Positions 1 to 6,918 of a DNA stretch of 11,234 nt are shown here, one piece after another. The position numbers and the translations under genes are program-made. The notes beneath the pieces are model-generated. The model did not search any database and was not told the origin of the DNA. It worked only from the letters and a program-made list of their open reading frames with translations. The stretch comes from an uncultured Marinosulfonomonas sp. (GTDB lineage: Bacteria > Pseudomonadota > Alphaproteobacteria > Rhodobacterales > Rhodobacteraceae): NCBI GenBank assembly GCA_947311455.1, contig CAMZKY010000048.1, positions 1 through 11,234 of the forward strand, given 5' to 3'. Every line of letters starts with the position of its first letter. Position 1 is the stretch's first letter.

Positions 1-1073
1 CCGGTAAAGCCCAGCTTTTCCGAGGTTGTGGCCTTGATGGACACCCGATCAATCTCTATCCCCATAATGCGCGCCATTTCACTGCGCATCGCTTCGGCAT
101 TCGGGCCGATTTTGGGGTATTCACAGACAAGGGTGCAATCAATATTAGATATAGTAAACAAATGCTTGTGCGCCAATGTTACTGCATGTTTCAGAAAAAT
201 ATCCGACTCGGCGCCCTTCCATTGTGGATCGCTGGGCGGGAAATGGCGGCCAATATCCCCCATCGCCAGTGCGCCGTAAATTGCATCCGTGACGGCGTGC
301 ATCCCCACATCTGCGTCGGAATGGCCCAGCAACCCGTGCGTATGGGGGATTTTCACCCCGCACAGGATCACATGATCGCCGTCACAAAACTTGTGCACGT
401 CATAGCCGTTGCCTAGCCGTATATCCATTTTTTGCTCCAGTATTTGTTCGGCCCGCGCGAAATCTTCGGGATGGGTGATTTTGATGTTTTGTTCTTCGCC
501 GGTGATGATTTTTACAGCTAGGCCCTGCGCCAAGGCGACCTCGACATCATCTGCCGCACCGCAATCATGCGCCCTGTGGGCAGCGATAATGTCACCGCGC
601 CGAAACCCTTGCGGGGTCTGGGCCCGAAACAGCCCGTCGCGGGGGTGCGGCGCGGTGACAAGCCCGTTTTCCCCGCGCCATAGCGCATCGGTCACCGCAA
701 GGGCAGGGGCCGCACCTGCATGTGTCTTGAGGGCGGAAATCACATCAGAAATAGTCTGCGCACAAACCAAAGGCCGCGCGCCGTCATGGATCAATACCTT
801 ATCGCCTGTGGCGGCGTTCAGGCCCGCCAGAACCGAAGCGTCGCGCGTGGCCCCGCCAAACACATAAGGTGCCGTATGGCCCATGGTTTCAAACAGCGGC
901 AAATCGTCTTTGTTGATCACCACCAGCACATCATCTACCATCGGATGCGCGATAAACACGTCAATCGTGCGCGCCAGAACCGTGCGTCCGTGCACCGGCT
1001 GGTATTGCTTGGGCATATCGCCCCCCGCCCGCACTCCGCGCCCGGCGGCGACTATGATTGCTGTTGTGCTCAT
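1..1073 (-). CDS. ispDF: Bifunctional IspD/IspF isoprenoid enzyme, 3'-truncated by window edge
   Basis: Fused MEP-pathway enzyme. The IspD half makes CDP-methylerythritol from MEP and CTP; the IspF half cyclises the phosphorylated product to MEcPP; cytoplasmic. Reading the minus strand from the ATG at 1073 gives 357 complete codons with no stop before the window edge. Residues 1-215 are IspD: AAGRG near 9-13, PKQY at 21-24, GGATRDASV at 73-81, HDGARP at 96-101, RAQTPQGF at 150-157. Residues 216 onward (Met codon at 428-426) are IspF: DVH metal ligands D225 and H227, LLGHSDAD with H251, GDIGRHFP, and KATTSEKLGF at the cut end. About 20 C-terminal residues should lie outside the window. The IspD-IspF fusion is common in alphaproteobacteria. 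The start is supported by AAAGGA six bases upstream. It is divergent from dusB. No frameshift or missing key residue was seen. Confidence 0.96.
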   Translation of the reverse strand, partial: MSTTAIIVAAGRGVRAGGDMPKQYQPVHGRTVLARTIDVFIAHPMVDDVLVVINKDDLPLFETMGHTAPYVFGGATRDASVLAGLNAATGDKVLIHDGARPLVCAQTISDVISALKTHAGAAPALAVTDALWRGENGLVTAPHPRDGLFRAQTPQGFRRGDIIAAHRAHDCGAADDVEVALAQGLAVKIITGEEQNIKITHPEDFARAEQILEQKMDIRLGNGYDVHKFCDGDHVILCGVKIPHTHGLLGHSDADVGMHAVTDAIYGALAMGDIGRHFPPSDPQWKGAESDIFLKHAVTLAHKHLFTISNIDCTLVCEYPKIGPNAEAMRSEMARIMGIEIDRVSIKATTSEKLGFT

Positions 1074-1079
1074 ACTTGA

Positions 1080-1085
1080 TCCTTT
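1080..1085 (-). promoter_or_regulatory. Ribosome binding site of ispDF
   Basis: On the minus strand AAAGGA lies six bases before the ATG at 1073-1071. It fixes the ispDF start at the IspD N-terminus (MSTTAIIVAAGRG), which is where the family normally begins. Confidence 0.8.
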
Positions 1086-1110
1086 GCTGTGGTTTACGGG
1101 GCCAAACAAG

Positions 1111-1122
1111 GAATTGCAATTC
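1111..1122. promoter_or_regulatory. Perfect 12-bp palindrome in the ispDF-dusB divergent region
   Basis: GAATTGCAATTC is identical to its own reverse complement. It lies three bases left of a second, longer palindrome, in the 94-bp gap between two divergent genes. This position suits an operator controlling one or both genes. I do not recognise it as a known consensus. The symmetry is seen directly; regulatory function is inference. Confidence 0.45.
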
Positions 1123-1124
1123 TA

Positions 1125-1141
1125 TGATAATCGGATTATCA
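1125..1141. promoter_or_regulatory. Perfect 17-bp palindrome in the ispDF-dusB divergent region
   Basis: TGATAATCGGATTATCA consists of two 8-base arms around a single central G. Each arm contains GATAAT, a 5/6 match to the sigma-70 -10 hexamer: on the plus strand at 1126-1131 and on the minus strand at 1135-1140. The element could therefore overlap promoters in both directions, or be a dimer-binding operator. No good -35 box stands at the right distance on either strand. No T-run follows, so it is not a terminator. Symmetry is observed; function is inferred. Confidence 0.5.
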
Positions 1142-1154
1142 CGCCAAAACGCAC

Positions 1155-1159
1155 AAGGA
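1155..1159 (+). promoter_or_regulatory. Ribosome binding site that decides the dusB start
   Basis: AAGGA lies eight bases before the GTG at 1168, which opens the frame at MTIKLANITLDPP, the usual DusB N-terminus. The frame stays open far upstream, but only as the antisense of ispDF. An ATG at 1166 overlaps the GTG in another frame and is followed at once by TGA (1169-1171), so it cannot start the gene. Confidence 0.75.
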
Positions 1160-1167
1160 TTAAGCAT

Positions 1168-2151
1168 GTGACTATTAAACTGGCAAATATCACCCTAGAC
1201 CCGCCTGTTTTTCTGGCTCCTTTGGCCGGAATCACCGATTTACCGTTTCGCCAGATGGTTTCGAAATTCGGTGCGGGCATGGTGGTTAGTGAAATGGTCG
1301 CCAGTCAGGAATTGGCCCAATCCAAACCCGTTGCCCGAGACAAAGCCGAATTGGGCTTTGATCAACGCAACACCGCCGTTCAAATTGCGGGTCGTGAGGC
1401 TTACTGGATGGGCGAAGCTGCTAAAATCATCGAACAAAGCGGCGCCGGACTGATCGACATCAATATGGGCTGCCCGTCCAAAAAGGTTGCGTCCGGTTAC
1501 GCAGGGTCGGCGTTGCTGCGTGATCTGGATCAAGCGCTTGTGCTGATCGACGCCGTGGTTAAGGCTGTTAAAATTCCGGTCACGCTGAAAACCCGTCTGG
1601 GCTGGAATGATGACGTTTTGAATGCGCCGGAATTGGCGGTGCGCGCGCAAGAGGCCGGCATTCAGATGATCACCATCCATGGGCGCACGCGGTGCCAGTT
1701 TTACAAAGGTGTGGCCGATTGGGAGGCCATTCGGTCGGTCAAGGAGGCGGTCACAATTCCGGTGATTGCCAATGGCGATATCGTTGACACGGACACCGCA
1801 AAACGCGCCCTTGTCGCCTCAAACGCGGACGGGGTGATGGTGGGGCGCGGCGCGCAAGGGGCACCATGGAAACTGGCGCAAATCGCCAGTGATATTTATG
1901 GCACCCCTGCGCCAGATATTCCCGTTGGGGCTGCATTGGTTGATCTGGTGGCCGAGCATTACCAAAGCATGTTGTCTTTTTATGGGGAGCAAATGGGCAA
2001 CCGCATGGCGCGCAAACATCTGGGCTGGTATATGGATCGTGCGGACACGTCACTTGAATTACGCAAAATTATCCTAAAAGAAAACAAATCATCGCTAGTA
2101 TTCAAATACTTAGAATGTGCTTTTAATCCAACGTCACAGGCCGCGGCATGA
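1168..2151 (+). CDS. dusB: tRNA-dihydrouridine synthase DusB (NifR3 family)
   Basis: FMN-dependent, NADPH-using enzyme that reduces specific uridines in tRNA to dihydrouridine; cytoplasmic. The protein has 327 residues, normal for DusB. The N-terminal TIM barrel opens with PPVFLAPLAGITDLPFR (12-28), the family signature. NMGCPSKKV at 99-107 carries the catalytic Cys102. KTRLGW is at 141-146, HGRTR at 171-175, and ANGDI (201-205) with VGRGAQG (225-231) are the phosphate-binding end of the FMN site. The C-terminal helical tRNA-binding domain follows (about 250-327, with RKHLGWYMD). The start is GTG with AAGGA upstream. Its TGA overlaps the ntrB ATG by four bases (ATGA), which points to translational coupling. 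In R. capsulatus the homologue nifR3 is the first gene of the nifR3-ntrB-ntrC operon, and this order matches. The specific tRNA position modified cannot be read from sequence. Confidence 0.95.
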   Translation: MTIKLANITLDPPVFLAPLAGITDLPFRQMVSKFGAGMVVSEMVASQELAQSKPVARDKAELGFDQRNTAVQIAGREAYWMGEAAKIIEQSGAGLIDINMGCPSKKVASGYAGSALLRDLDQALVLIDAVVKAVKIPVTLKTRLGWNDDVLNAPELAVRAQEAGIQMITIHGRTRCQFYKGVADWEAIRSVKEAVTIPVIANGDIVDTDTAKRALVASNADGVMVGRGAQGAPWKLAQIASDIYGTPAPDIPVGAALVDLVAEHYQSMLSFYGEQMGNRMARKHLGWYMDRADTSLELRKIILKENKSSLVFKYLECAFNPTSQAAA

Positions 2152-3200
2152 ATATTTCCAACCTGTGGAACGCCTATCCGGTGCCCAGTTTTCTGATTGA
2201 TCGCGGGGGCTGTGTGCTTTCGATTAATCCCGCCGCCGAATCCCTGTTGAATAGCTCGCAAAAATCGGTGAAGGGCAAATCATGTGGGGATGTGATCCAA
2301 GCCGGACTTGATTTTGCCGGCTTGTTCAGCCGGATTCACCATGACCAAAACGATATAAACATCAACGACATCACGGTGGCTATCGACCAGAAAACTGCCC
2401 TTATGTGTAATATCCAGATCGCGATGATGGATCAGGAGCAGGTTCTGGTTCTGGTGTTGCCGCGCAAAAATATCGGGCGTGGCGGTATGGCGGTGGGATC
2501 TGCGGCAAAATCCGCGATTGGCATGGCGGAAATGCTGGCCCATGAGATCAAAAACCCACTGGCTGGCATTACCGGCGCGGCGCAGTTGCTTGAAATGAAC
2601 TTGTCTGCGCAAGACACTGAAATGACAGATTTAATTGTGTCCGAGGCCAAGCGGATCGTCAAACTTCTGGATCAGGTTGAACAATTTGGAAATGTCAGCC
2701 TGCCAACCCTAAAATCGGTCAATATACACGACATCGTTGATCGCGCCCGTATGTCGGCTGCTGTGGGTTTTGCATCTCATGTCACCTTGATCGAGGAATA
2801 CGATCCATCGCTACCCGACACCTATGTTGACCCTGACCAATTTATGCAGGTGATTCTGAATCTGTTGAAAAACGCTGCCGAGGCTTTACCCGATACACAT
2901 GGCGAAATCCGCATCCGCACTTTTTACGAACAGGGGCTGCGATTACGCCGTGACGGGCAGCAAACGGCGTTCTTGCCGCTGCAGGTGGAAATCATCGATA
3001 ACGGCCCCGGATTGCCCGCCGATATTGCCCGCAATGTGTTTGACCCCTTTGTTTCCGGGCGCGAAAACGGCACGGGGCTTGGTTTGGCGCTGGTGTCGAA
3101 AATCATCACCGATCACAACGCATGGATTACCATCGACAGCCAGCCGGGCCGCTGTGCGTTCCGGATTTCCCTGCCCATAGCCCCGAAATCAAAGGATTAA
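2148..3200 (+). CDS. ntrB: Nitrogen regulation sensor kinase/phosphatase NtrB
   Basis: Soluble histidine kinase that phosphorylates or dephosphorylates NtrC according to PII protein (GlnB/GlnK) signalling of nitrogen status. It has 350 residues, close to the family norm, and no membrane segment. Residues 1 to about 105 form a PAS domain (VPSFLIDRGGCVLSINPAAE). The dimerisation/phosphoacceptor domain carries AHEIKNPLAGITGAAQLLE, with the phosphorylated His132. The ATPase domain shows the N box NLLKNAAEA (238-246), G1 box DNGPGL (284-289), F box FDPF (298-301) and G2 box GTGLGLAL (308-315), so all catalytic motifs are intact. The start ATG overlaps the dusB stop; only a weak AGG precedes it, so coupling to dusB translation is likely. 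The ntrC start follows its stop after three bases. Its PII dependence is known for the family and not visible here. Confidence 0.95.
   Translation: MNISNLWNAYPVPSFLIDRGGCVLSINPAAESLLNSSQKSVKGKSCGDVIQAGLDFAGLFSRIHHDQNDININDITVAIDQKTALMCNIQIAMMDQEQVLVLVLPRKNIGRGGMAVGSAAKSAIGMAEMLAHEIKNPLAGITGAAQLLEMNLSAQDTEMTDLIVSEAKRIVKLLDQVEQFGNVSLPTLKSVNIHDIVDRARMSAAVGFASHVTLIEEYDPSLPDTYVDPDQFMQVILNLLKNAAEALPDTHGEIRIRTFYEQGLRLRRDGQQTAFLPLQVEIIDNGPGLPADIARNVFDPFVSGRENGTGLGLALVSKIITDHNAWITIDSQPGRCAFRISLPIAPKSKD
3191..3196 (+). promoter_or_regulatory. Ribosome binding site of ntrC
   Basis: AAAGGA lies inside the last codons of ntrB, seven bases before the ATG at 3204. The ntrC receiver domain begins directly at this ATG (MDGTILIADDD), which supports the start. 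Confidence 0.75.
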
Positions 3201-3203
3201 CTC

Positions 3204-4565
3204 ATGGACGGAACCATTCTGATTGCCGATGATGACCGCACGATCCGCACCGTGCTGACGCAAGCCTATACGCGGGCAGGGTGCAAAGTGCACGCCACCT
3301 CATCGCTACAAACCCTGATGGGCTGGGTGAATGAGGGGCGCGGTGATCTGGTGATTACGGATGTGATGATGCCCGACGGGAACGGGTTGGATACATTGCC
3401 CGAAATCACCGCTGCACGGCCCGATTTGCCGGTGATTGTGATTTCTGCGCAAAATACCATCGTTACCGCGATCAAGGCGGCAGAGGTGGAGGCCTTTGAT
3501 TACCTGCCCAAACCCTTTGATTTGCCCGATTTAATGAGCCGATCAGCGCGCGCTCTTACAATTAAACAAAAAACCATGCGTCCGGATTTGTCCAAACCGA
3601 AAGTTGCACAGTTACCGCTGATTGGTCGCTCAGTTGTGATGCAAGAGCTGTACCAACTGATCGCTAAAGTGGTAAATAGTGATTTGTCGGTGTTAGTGTT
3701 AGGTGAAAGTGGTGCGGGAAAATCTCTTTTAACGCGTGCAATTCATGATTTGAGCGTACGTGCGGATACGCCGTTCATCACGGTTAGCGCCCACGATTTA
3801 GGACAGCCCAACGCGTATGAAAATTTGCTACGTCGCGTCGGCCAGGGAACATTGGTTTTTGATGAAGTTGCTGATTTATCGCTCGTTAAACAAGAGCAGT
3901 TGGTTCGATTTATTGATTGCATGCCACAAAAGCCGCCAAGAATTTCGGCAACAACCCAGACAAATCTGATAGATAAGATGGAAAAGGGCGACTTTCGTAA
4001 AGACCTCTATTATCGGTTGAATGGCGTGTCACTTATAGTGCCTTCTTTGCGAGATCGAATCGATGATATTGATCTTTTGGTCGAGCACTTCATTCCGGAA
4101 AGCAACAATAAAACTCAAACTAAACCACACCTTTCGGCTGACGCAATCAATTTATTGCAAAGTTATTCGTGGCCTGGGAATATCAGGCAACTTGAAAACA
4201 GCATCAAAAGGTTGGTGATGACAAGCACACATCCCGAGATTTCGATGGCCGAAGTGGAACGTGTTTTGCGAGATCAGCCGGCGACTGAAAGCCTTGACCG
4301 TGACCAAACCGAATACAAATTGTCCGGATCTGTCGCGCGTCATATTCAACGTTACTTTGATTTGCATGGAGGGGAGCTTCCTCCGGTGGGATTATACCAC
4401 CGTATCCTAAAGGAAATTGAAAAACCTCTTATTGAAATTGCTTTGGAATCTACGGCGGGCAATCAGGCGAAATGCGCCGATCTACTTGGCCTAAATCGAA
4501 ATACTTTGCGCAAAAAGATAAATGATCTGGATATTCACGTGACTCGCAGGCGTAAAATGATGTAA
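3204..4565 (+). CDS. ntrC: Nitrogen response regulator NtrC lacking the sigma-54 contact loops
   Basis: DNA-binding response regulator, partner of NtrB, activating nitrogen-scavenging genes. It has 453 residues. The receiver (1 to about 120) has acidic residues D10-D11, phosphoacceptor D53 (ITDVMMP) and K103 (KPF). The AAA+ domain has Walker A GESGAGKS (167-174), Walker B TLVFDEV (216-222), FRKDLYYRLN (264-273) and SWPGNIRQLEN (322-332). The Fis-type helix-turn-helix lies at about 418-446 (AKCADLLGLNRNTLRKKI). Between PFI (190) and Walker B the GAFTGA loop is absent, about 18 residues shorter than E. coli NtrC as I recall it. The stretch after Walker B is about 10 residues short, where the pre-sensor-I hairpin normally sits. 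This matches R. capsulatus NtrC, known to work with the housekeeping sigma-70-type polymerase. Base composition drops from about 58% GC in the receiver to about 43% in the ATPase region. Co-transcribed with dusB-ntrB. Confidence 0.95.
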   Translation: MDGTILIADDDRTIRTVLTQAYTRAGCKVHATSSLQTLMGWVNEGRGDLVITDVMMPDGNGLDTLPEITAARPDLPVIVISAQNTIVTAIKAAEVEAFDYLPKPFDLPDLMSRSARALTIKQKTMRPDLSKPKVAQLPLIGRSVVMQELYQLIAKVVNSDLSVLVLGESGAGKSLLTRAIHDLSVRADTPFITVSAHDLGQPNAYENLLRRVGQGTLVFDEVADLSLVKQEQLVRFIDCMPQKPPRISATTQTNLIDKMEKGDFRKDLYYRLNGVSLIVPSLRDRIDDIDLLVEHFIPESNNKTQTKPHLSADAINLLQSYSWPGNIRQLENSIKRLVMTSTHPEISMAEVERVLRDQPATESLDRDQTEYKLSGSVARHIQRYFDLHGGELPPVGLYHRILKEIEKPLIEIALESTAGNQAKCADLLGLNRNTLRKKINDLDIHVTRRRKMM

Positions 4566-4602
4566 AACGGCAACAATAACCGTGACCTATCTGCACCATA
4601 TG

Positions 4603-4616
4603 TGTAAAGTGTTACA
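4603..4616. promoter_or_regulatory. Dyad TGTAA-N4-TTACA upstream of ntrY
   Basis: TGTAAAGTGTTACA has perfect 5-base arms around AGTG. It lies 47 bases before the ntrY GTG. Its centre is 21 bp, two helical turns, from the centre of a second dyad with the same arm length and spacing. It resembles an operator for a dimeric regulator; I do not recognise the consensus. Function is inferred. Confidence 0.4.
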
Positions 4617-4623
4617 AAATGTA

Positions 4624-4637
4624 GTGATTTATATCAC
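4624..4637. promoter_or_regulatory. Dyad GTGAT-N4-ATCAC upstream of ntrY (CRP/FNR-like)
   Basis: GTGATTTATATCAC has perfect 5-base arms around TTAT. The layout is that of CRP/FNR-family sites: FNR uses TTGAT-N4-ATCAA, and CRP uses TGTGA-N6-TCACA. This site has the inner bases of both, but neither outer base of FNR. CATAAT at 4641-4646, a 5/6 match to a -10 box, follows three bases later, without a good -35 hexamer. Binding by a CRP/FNR-type protein is inference. Confidence 0.45.
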
Positions 4638-4662
4638 GTCCATAATATCAGGGTGATCTCGG

Positions 4663-6918
4663 GTGACAGCCCCAATTCAAATCGATCCGCTTGCTAAAGT
4701 TAGTGATTTTAGGCGGAAAAAAAAGGTTCAAAACGCTGCAACTATCGGGCTGGTTGCGCTGGCACCTGCGCTTGTTCTTTTGACGTACTTAATCCTTGGG
4801 CCATTTGGGCAGGGGGTTAGAACAGTTAGTTTACGGCTGATTCTATTGGCAGATTTTGTCTATGTCATGGTCGTTGCGTCGCTTGTTATGCAGCGTGTGG
4901 CACGTCAAATTTCTGCACGCCGCGCCAAATCGGCAGGTTCCCGCCTGCATCTTCGCCTTACCACTGTTTTTGCTGGGGTGGCGCTTGTGCCGACAATTCT
5001 GGTGGCAATTTTCGCGGTTCTCACTGTGAATATCGGGCTTGAGGGATGGTTTTCTGATCGGGTTCGACAAGTGGTCGGAAATTCATTGGCGGCAGCTGAA
5101 GCGTACGAAGCGGAAAAAAGCGATGCTTTGAAACAAGATGTGAAAGCATTGGCGAACTTCATTGATTTGAATAGTCAGGCCAATTTCCTACCCAACGATG
5201 CAACGTTGCGTAAAATTCTAACCAATGGACAATTGCAAGTTCAACGCGGATTGAAAGAGGCGTATTTGATTGACGGTGGAGCAAAACTGCGCGCTCGCGG
5301 GGAGCGTTCGTATTTGTTCGATTTTGAACCACCATCAGAACAAAACCTATCCGATGCGTCGGCAGGCAAGATAATTATCATCAAAGACTGGACCAATAAT
5401 GAATTTCGCGCTCTGGTAAAGCTTGAAAGCTTTGCAGATCGGTATCTTTATATCTCACGTAAGGTTGATGGCAAGATTTTGGCTTTATTGGATGAAACCA
5501 AAACCACCATCTCCCAGTACCGACAACTCGAAGCGGATCGCGGCGATTTATTGCTGAATTTCGGGCTACTTTACCTTGGATTTGCGGTGATCTTGATCCT
5601 TGCGGCCATTTGGGTTGGTCTATGGTTTGCTGAGCGATTGTCCGGCCCTGTGGGGCGTTTGACGGGCGCCGCGCAGCAAGTTGGCACCGGTGATTTGGAT
5701 GTGCAAGTTATTGAAGAAAAAGGCGATGACGAAATTGCGATGCTGGGCCGTTATTTCAACCGGATGACAAAGCAGCTTAAGGGCCAGCGTGACACATTGG
5801 TGGAAAATTCCAATCAAATTGAACGTCGTCGACGTTTGTTCGATTCTGTGCTTGGATCGGTGGCGTCCGGCGTGGTTGGCCTCAGTGCTGAGCGAAATAT
5901 CATGTTTGTTAATCGCGCAGCACATCGGATTTTAGTACTTCCAATTGATGCCGAAGGGCATTTAGAGGACGAGGTTTCCGAATTTGCACCATTGATGGAA
6001 AAACTGATCGGCAACCGTCAGGAAGCCTTGCAAGGAGAAGTGAAGATAACTCGCGAGGGCAAGCTGGAAAACTTGTTGGTGCGCATATCGACACGGCGAA
6101 ACAGCGAAGAGGAACTGGAAGGCTATGTTGTGGCCTTTGATGATGTAACAGACCTCGTGTCGGCCCAACGAATGGCTGCATGGGGGGATGTGGCACGCCG
6201 CATTGCCCATGAAATTAAAAACCCTCTAACGCCTATTCAGCTGTCCGCGGAGCGGCTAAAACGTAAATTTGCACCCAAAGTGGGGGATGAAGCCGCAGCA
6301 TTGGAACAATATGCTGATGTTATTATCAGGCAAACCGGAGATTTACGGCGCATTGTTGACGAATTTTCGAAGTTTGCCCGCATGCCAGAGCCCGAAAGAC
6401 GCAGCCATGATCTGGCAAAACTGGTGCGGGATGCCGTGCATCTGCAGGAATCAGCGATGCCCAATCTAAAGATCATTTCCGACATTCCGAACAAAAAATT
6501 GATCACCGAAATTGATGCAACTATGATTTCACAAGCCATGGTGAACCTGATTAAAAATGCAGGAGAAGCAATAGAAAGTAAACAGGAAAAAGGCGTTTCA
6601 GCTGACTTTGTTCCCGAAGTTTATGTGCGGATGATTGTAAAAGAAACCGGCTTTAATATCACCATATCCGACAATGGAATTGGGCTGCCAACGGATCGTG
6701 CCCGACTGTTTGAACCATATGTAACAACGCGCGCCGCGGGTACTGGGCTAGGTTTGCCGATCGTAAAAAAGATTATCGAAGAACATGGTGGGACGCTAAT
6801 TTTGCGCGATGCAGAATTGTTTAAAAACAACACTGAATTTGGGGCCTGTGCGGATGTGTTTTTACCCGCTTTAAACAGTGCTTCAACAATAACAAAGGCG
6901 ACACGAGGTAAAACATGA
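4663..6918 (+). CDS. ntrY: Membrane-anchored nitrogen/redox sensor histidine kinase NtrY
   Basis: Inner-membrane histidine kinase, partner of NtrX; 751 residues, normal for alphaproteobacterial NtrY. Hydrophobic membrane segments lie at about 25-48, 58-78, 102-124 and 300-322. The stretch between the third and fourth (about 125-298) is the likely periplasmic sensory part. HAMP (about 323-375), PAS (about 385-495) and HisKA follow, with AHEIKNPLTPIQLSAERL and phosphorylated His516. The ATPase boxes are intact: NLIKNAGEA (628-636), DNGIGL (670-675), FEPY (683-686), GTGLGLPI (693-700). The start is GTG at 4663: an in-frame TGA at 4654-4656 rules out anything upstream, and the next in-frame ATG would remove the first membrane segment. 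The ribosome site is weak (AGGG at 4650-4653). The stop overlaps the ntrX start by four bases. A 97-bp gap with two dyads separates it from ntrC, so it may have its own promoter. The signal sensed is not deducible. Confidence 0.94.
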   Translation: MTAPIQIDPLAKVSDFRRKKKVQNAATIGLVALAPALVLLTYLILGPFGQGVRTVSLRLILLADFVYVMVVASLVMQRVARQISARRAKSAGSRLHLRLTTVFAGVALVPTILVAIFAVLTVNIGLEGWFSDRVRQVVGNSLAAAEAYEAEKSDALKQDVKALANFIDLNSQANFLPNDATLRKILTNGQLQVQRGLKEAYLIDGGAKLRARGERSYLFDFEPPSEQNLSDASAGKIIIIKDWTNNEFRALVKLESFADRYLYISRKVDGKILALLDETKTTISQYRQLEADRGDLLLNFGLLYLGFAVILILAAIWVGLWFAERLSGPVGRLTGAAQQVGTGDLDVQVIEEKGDDEIAMLGRYFNRMTKQLKGQRDTLVENSNQIERRRRLFDSVLGSVASGVVGLSAERNIMFVNRAAHRILVLPIDAEGHLEDEVSEFAPLMEKLIGNRQEALQGEVKITREGKLENLLVRISTRRNSEEELEGYVVAFDDVTDLVSAQRMAAWGDVARRIAHEIKNPLTPIQLSAERLKRKFAPKVGDEAAALEQYADVIIRQTGDLRRIVDEFSKFARMPEPERRSHDLAKLVRDAVHLQESAMPNLKIISDIPNKKLITEIDATMISQAMVNLIKNAGEAIESKQEKGVSADFVPEVYVRMIVKETGFNITISDNGIGLPTDRARLFEPYVTTRAAGTGLGLPIVKKIIEEHGGTLILRDAELFKNNTEFGACADVFLPALNSASTITKATRGKT

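Larger units (their letters stand above)
4566..4662. other. Intergenic region between ntrC and ntrY
   Basis: This 97-bp gap is the longest non-coding stretch in the window. It holds the two dyads at 4603-4616 and 4624-4637 and a possible -10 hexamer CATAAT at 4641-4646. An ACGG/CCGT pair at 4567-4583 forms only a 4-bp stem with no T-run, so I see no convincing terminator after ntrC. Read-through from ntrC and an additional internal promoter are both possible. Confidence 0.6.

Noticed and set aside
28..1079. Several plus-strand open frames of 80-150 codons
   Set aside because: They lie antisense to ispDF, which is open across the whole region with all IspD and IspF motifs in one frame.
1125..1141. 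The 17-bp palindrome as a transcription terminator
   Set aside because: It is AT-rich, has almost no loop, and has no T-run on either side; an operator is the better reading.
883..1167. An N-terminal extension of dusB starting at an ATG at 883
   Set aside because: This stretch is the antisense of the 5' part of ispDF, has no DusB-like content, and the GTG at 1168 has a good ribosome site and the normal family N-terminus.
4567..4583. ACGG...CCGT inverted repeat just after ntrC as a rho-independent terminator
   Set aside because: The stem is only four base pairs with a nine-base loop and no T-run follows.
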